Origin: Azophilus sp965215035
Lineage (GTDB): Bacteria; Pseudomonadota; Gammaproteobacteria; Pseudomonadales; Azotimanducaceae
Direction: 5' to 3'
Length of the DNA stretch: 64,000 nt
Assembly: GCA_965215035.1 (NCBI GenBank)
Contig: OZ244040.1
Coordinates: 3,100,001-3,164,000, forward strand
Shown one piece after another: positions 60,997-64,000 of the stretch (its first letter is position 1; each line of letters starts with the position of its first letter). Position numbers and translations under genes: made by a program. The notes under the pieces were generated by a model. That model was not told the DNA's origin. It did no database searches and saw only the letters and a program-made list of their open reading frames with translations.

Positions 60997-63900
60997 CTAC
61001 CTAAAATTCCGGGATTCGACCGGAAGTTCCTCGCCGGTCATTGTCGCCAGCAGGCCGGAGGCATCCTGTATATGCCCGGCGACCACATGGATTACTCGGT
61101 TTTCCCGTTCCACGACGCCTTTTACCTGCAGCAGGCGGCCCTGTAGCAGCGCCGCGCGAAACCGCTCGAACACCGAGGACCACACCACGAGGTTCATGTT
61201 GCCGGTTTCGTCTTCCAGCGTCACAAACAAGACGCCGGTGGCGGTGCCGGGACGCTGACGGCCGGTTACGAGCCCGGCCACCTCCACGAACTGCCCATGC
61301 CGGTAACCCTCCAGGTCCTTGGCGGTGCGGAAATTGCGCAGTTGCGGGCGTAGCAGTTGCATGGGATGCGCGCGCAGGCTCAGCCCCAGGTAGCGGTAAT
61401 CGCACAGAACGTTCTCCGCGTCGCCGGGGCCGGGCAGAGCAACGCCGGTTGCGTATTCTTCCCGCCGTTCCGCCGCTTCCTGTAGCGGCATGGGCGCATC
61501 GATAGCGGCCACATCCCAGTGCGCCTGATAGCGGTGGCCAGAGAGCGACTCAAGCGCTCCGGAGCGGGCCAGGAATTGCAGGCTCTGCCGGTTCACGCCC
61601 GCCCGCCGGCGGAGGTCCCCGGCATCGCGGAAGGGCTGTTGGCCGGCAATTGCCAGGCCGGTCTCCTCATTCAGCCCTTTCACCAGCCGCAACCCCAGGC
61701 GCAGGGCCGGCGGTCGACCGGGCTTGTCCGGCCGCTCAAGCCGGTGGTTCCAATGACTGTGCTGCACATCGACCGCGCGCACATCCAGGCCGTGCCGTCG
61801 CGCATCCTGAATGAGCTGCGACGGCGAGTAGAAACCCATGGGCTGACTGTTCAGTATGCCGCAGTAGAAAGCCGCCGGTTCGTGGCATTTCAGCCAGGCG
61901 GAAACGTAAACCAGAAGCGCGAAGCTCGCCGCGTGCGATTCGGGGAAACCGTATTCGCCGAACCCCTGAATCTGCTTGAACACCCGCTTGGCAAATGCAA
62001 CGTCGTGGCCGCGCTCAACCATGCCGTCGATAAGCTTCTTCTCGAATGATTCCAACTGGCCCCGGCGGCGCCAGGCGGCCATGGCCCGGCGCAGCCGGTC
62101 GGCTTCACCGGCGCTGAAGCCGGCCGCCACCACCGCCAGCTCGATCACCTGCTCCTGAAAGATGGGCACACCGAGTGTGCGTTGCAGCACCTTGCGCACC
62201 ACATCGCTGGGGTAGGTGATAGCTTCCAGGCCCTGCCGGCGGCGCAGATAGGGATGCACCATGCCACCTTGGATAGGCCCGGGGCGCACAATCGCCACCT
62301 CGATGACAAGGTCGTAGAAGTTGCGTGGCTTGAGCCTCGGCAGCATGGACATCTGCGCCCGCGATTCCACTTGGAATACCCCGATGCTGTCCCCGTTCTG
62401 CAGCATGCGATAGGTTTCGGGGTCTCCGCGTGGAATTTTCCCGATGGTCAGCCCGGAGCCCCGGTGCCCGCGATAGCCGTTGATAGCGCTCAGTGCCTTG
62501 CGAATGGCCGTCAGCATGCCGAGGCCCAGCACATCCACCTTCATCAGCCCCAGCGCCTCTAGGTCGTCCTTGTCCCATTGGATGACGGTGCGCTCCGCCA
62601 TGGCGGCATTCTCAACCGGCACCAGCCGCGCCAGCGGTTCCTGGGAAATGACGAAACCGCCGACATGCTGGGACAGGTGGCGGGGAAAGCCCAGGATGGT
62701 GCCGACAAGCGCCAGGAACTGCCGGGCGAGCCGGCTGTCGGGGTCGAGCCCCGCCTGACGGAAACGCTGCCCGAACTCTTCCCGGTTGTCCCACCAAGCG
62801 AGGGATCTGGCCAGCAAGTCGAGCAGGTCGGGGCCCATGCCGAGCGCTTTGCCCACATCGCGAATGGCGCTTTTCGGCCGGTAGGTAATCAGGGTTGCGG
62901 CCAGTGCCGCCCGGTCGCGCCCGTAGCGTTTGTAGATGTATTGAATAACCTCTTCACGCCGCTCGTGCTCAAAATCCACATCGATATCCGGGGGCTCGTT
63001 GCGCTCCTTGGAGACGAAGCGCTCGAACAGCAGGTGCATGCGGGCCGGGTCGACCTCGGTGATGTGCAGGCAGAAACAGACCGCCGAGTTGGCTGCCGAA
63101 CCGCGCCCCTGACAAAGGATGCCCCGGCTGCGCGCGTACCGAACGATATCCTGTACCGTCAGGAAATAGTGCTCGTAGTTGAGCGTTTTGATGAGCTCAA
63201 GCTCCCGGTGGACAAGGCTCAAAACATCGTCGGGCACGCCTTCCGGCCAGCGTTCACGCGCCCCGGCCAATGCCAGCCGCTTGAGGTATTGGAAGGATGA
63301 AAGGTGTGGAGGCACCAGTTCCCGCGGATACCGGTAATGCAACTCGGCCATGGAAAAATGGCACATCCCGGCAATAACAGCGGTTTCATCGAGCAGTTCG
63401 GACGGATAGAGTTCCTCTAGCACCGGCAGCGGCCGCAGCGTCCGTTCGGCATTGCAAAACGCGGCGCTACCCAGTTCGGCAACCGTGGTCTTAAGCCGGA
63501 TGGCGGTCATGACATCCTGCAGGGGTTGCCGGGCCGGATCATGGGTATGCACATCGTTGCAGGCCACAACGGGCAGACCGAGTCGCATGGACAGCGTAAG
63601 CGCGTGCGCCGTCTTGTCGAGGTCATTGCCTTCCCGGAAAAGCTCCAAGGCGACCCACAGCCCGCATCGCTTGTTGATTTGTTTGCGAGGGGTATCCGTC
63701 TGCGCTCCCCGGCTGGGGGTTCTTTTCATGCAAGGCATGCCGCCTCGCGCGCGCCGGGCGAGTCCCTTCATGCCGGGGGTGCCCCCTCGCGCTCCCCGGC
63801 CGAGCCTTTTCATGCGAAGGGTACCCCCTCGCGCTCCCCGGCTGGGTCTTTTCATACGGGGGGTGCCCTCTCGCGCTCCCCGGTTGGGTCTTTTCATGCG

Positions 63901-64000
63901 GGGGGTGCCCTCTCGCGCTCCCCGGCTGGGTCTTTTCATGCGGGGGGTACCCCCTCGCGCTCCCCGGCTGAGCCTTTTCATGCGAGGGGTGCCCCCTCGC
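60997..64000 (-). CDS. dnaE2: Error-prone DNA polymerase DnaE2, 5' part outside window
   Basis: About 1000 residues of a C-family polymerase alpha subunit. The catalytic site is in NEPPDIDVDFEHERREEVIQ; SRGILCQGRGSAANSAVCFC, YGFPESHAASFALLVYVSAW and the OB domain at the end (GQFVEVAGLVTGRQRPGTAT) are those of DnaE2, which does lesion bypass with ImuA/ImuB. The end of the PHP domain is visible (LWVALELFREGNDL, VVACNDVHTHDPARQPLQDV). Before that the frame enters a 14-residue tandem repeat and leaves the window, so the first part of the PHP domain and its metal sites are not seen. Stop codon precedes the Fic gene by 113 bp. Confidence 0.88.
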   Translation of the reverse strand, partial: RGGTPRMKRLSRGARGGTPRMKRPSRGAREGTPRMKRPNRGAREGTPRMKRPSRGARGGTLRMKRLGRGARGGTPGMKGLARRARGGMPCMKRTPSRGAQTDTPRKQINKRCGLWVALELFREGNDLDKTAHALTLSMRLGLPVVACNDVHTHDPARQPLQDVMTAIRLKTTVAELGSAAFCNAERTLRPLPVLEELYPSELLDETAVIAGMCHFSMAELHYRYPRELVPPHLSSFQYLKRLALAGARERWPEGVPDDVLSLVHRELELIKTLNYEHYFLTVQDIVRYARSRGILCQGRGSAANSAVCFCLHITEVDPARMHLLFERFVSKERNEPPDIDVDFEHERREEVIQYIYKRYGRDRAALAATLITYRPKSAIRDVGKALGMGPDLLDLLARSLAWWDNREEFGQRFRQAGLDPDSRLARQFLALVGTILGFPRHLSQHVGGFVISQEPLARLVPVENAAMAERTVIQWDKDDLEALGLMKVDVLGLGMLTAIRKALSAINGYRGHRGSGLTIGKIPRGDPETYRMLQNGDSIGVFQVESRAQMSMLPRLKPRNFYDLVIEVAIVRPGPIQGGMVHPYLRRRQGLEAITYPSDVVRKVLQRTLGVPIFQEQVIELAVVAAGFSAGEADRLRRAMAAWRRRGQLESFEKKLIDGMVERGHDVAFAKRVFKQIQGFGEYGFPESHAASFALLVYVSAWLKCHEPAAFYCGILNSQPMGFYSPSQLIQDARRHGLDVRAVDVQHSHWNHRLERPDKPGRPPALRLGLRLVKGLNEETGLAIAGQQPFRDAGDLRRRAGVNRQSLQFLARSGALESLSGHRYQAHWDVAAIDAPMPLQEAAERREEYATGVALPGPGDAENVLCDYRYLGLSLRAHPMQLLRPQLRNFRTAKDLEGYRHGQFVEVAGLVTGRQRPGTATGVLFVTLEDETGNMNLVVWSSVFERFRAALLQGRLLQVKGVVERENRVIHVVAGHIQDASGLLATMTGEELPVESRNFR
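63685..64000 (-). repeat. 42-bp tandem repeat in frame with dnaE2
   Basis: Seven consecutive units, each beginning with an ATG on the minus strand at 63981, 63939, 63897, 63855, 63813, 63771 and 63729. Each encodes a variant of MKRPSRGAREGTPR (14 residues, strongly basic). The last units (MKGLARRARGGMPC, MKRTPSRGAQTDTPR) are decayed. The array continues beyond the right edge. Confidence 0.95.

Noticed and set aside
63685..64000. CRISPR-like array at the right edge
   Set aside because: The 42-bp units are directly joined with no unique spacers, are in frame with dnaE2 and no cas gene is near.

Overview
The window looks like the chromosome of a free-living, GC-rich gammaproteobacterium that I cannot place more precisely. 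Several gene blocks follow the order known from Pseudomonas and relatives: hupB-ppiD; methyltransferase-rnhA-dnaQ; cysI-DUF934; cysB/cysH/thrH; icd-cspD-clpS-clpA-infA-bpt-aat-ftsK-lolA-rarA-serS-cysG-tus. Double-strand break repair is of the AddAB type. CTAG is frequent, unlike in enterics.

Layout. 0-5.2 kb: HU tail, ppiD, methyltransferase, rnhA, dnaQ, sohB (+). 5.2-12.5 kb (-): antiporter, DUF934 and sulfite reductase as an overlapping operon, then metH. 12.7-14.6 kb: nfuA convergent with a DAHP synthase gene that has a leader peptide and attenuator-like hairpins. 14.8-20.5 kb: a very large secreted subtilase. 20.5-26.2 kb: addA/addB (-). 26.2-29.3 kb: small genes (one-helix membrane protein, TerB-like, J-domain membrane protein, DUF465, 5'-nucleotidase) among repeats. 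29.4-32.2 kb: cysB, cysH, thrH. 32.4-36.7 kb: aceA, purB, mnmA (-). 37-38.2 kb: moaCDE. 38.3-45.2 kb: icd, cspD, clpSA, infA, bpt, aat and a PA4642-like gene. 45.5-52.5 kb: ftsK, lolA, rarA, serS, cysG (+). 52.8-55 kb: tusE/B/C/D and a secreted nuclease (-). 55.3-60.9 kb: tRNA-Ser(UGA) followed by an accessory segment of three unusual genes (PD-(D/E)XK protein, AAA ATPase with ankyrin end, Fic protein with an AbiEi-like front) separated by debris of three IS families. 61-64 kb: dnaE2 (-), running off the edge through an in-frame 14-residue tandem repeat.

How the genes connect. Sulfur assimilation is spread over the window: CysB regulator, CysH (APS-type reductase), CysI with DUF934, CysG (siroheme for CysI) and MetH. 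TusBCDE and MnmA form the tRNA 2-thiouridine pathway. AceA and Icd form the isocitrate branch point. ClpS/ClpA with Bpt and Aat form the N-end rule pathway. RnhA, DnaQ, RarA, AddAB, FtsK and DnaE2 serve DNA replication and repair.

Intergenic spaces carry several families of 70-135 bp imperfect palindromes or MITE-like elements and short direct repeats. The most promising material for a new system is the 55.4-60.9 kb accessory segment; the attenuator ahead of the DAHP synthase gene and the repeat inside dnaE2 also merit attention. All functional calls come from reading motifs and gene order; no database search was run.
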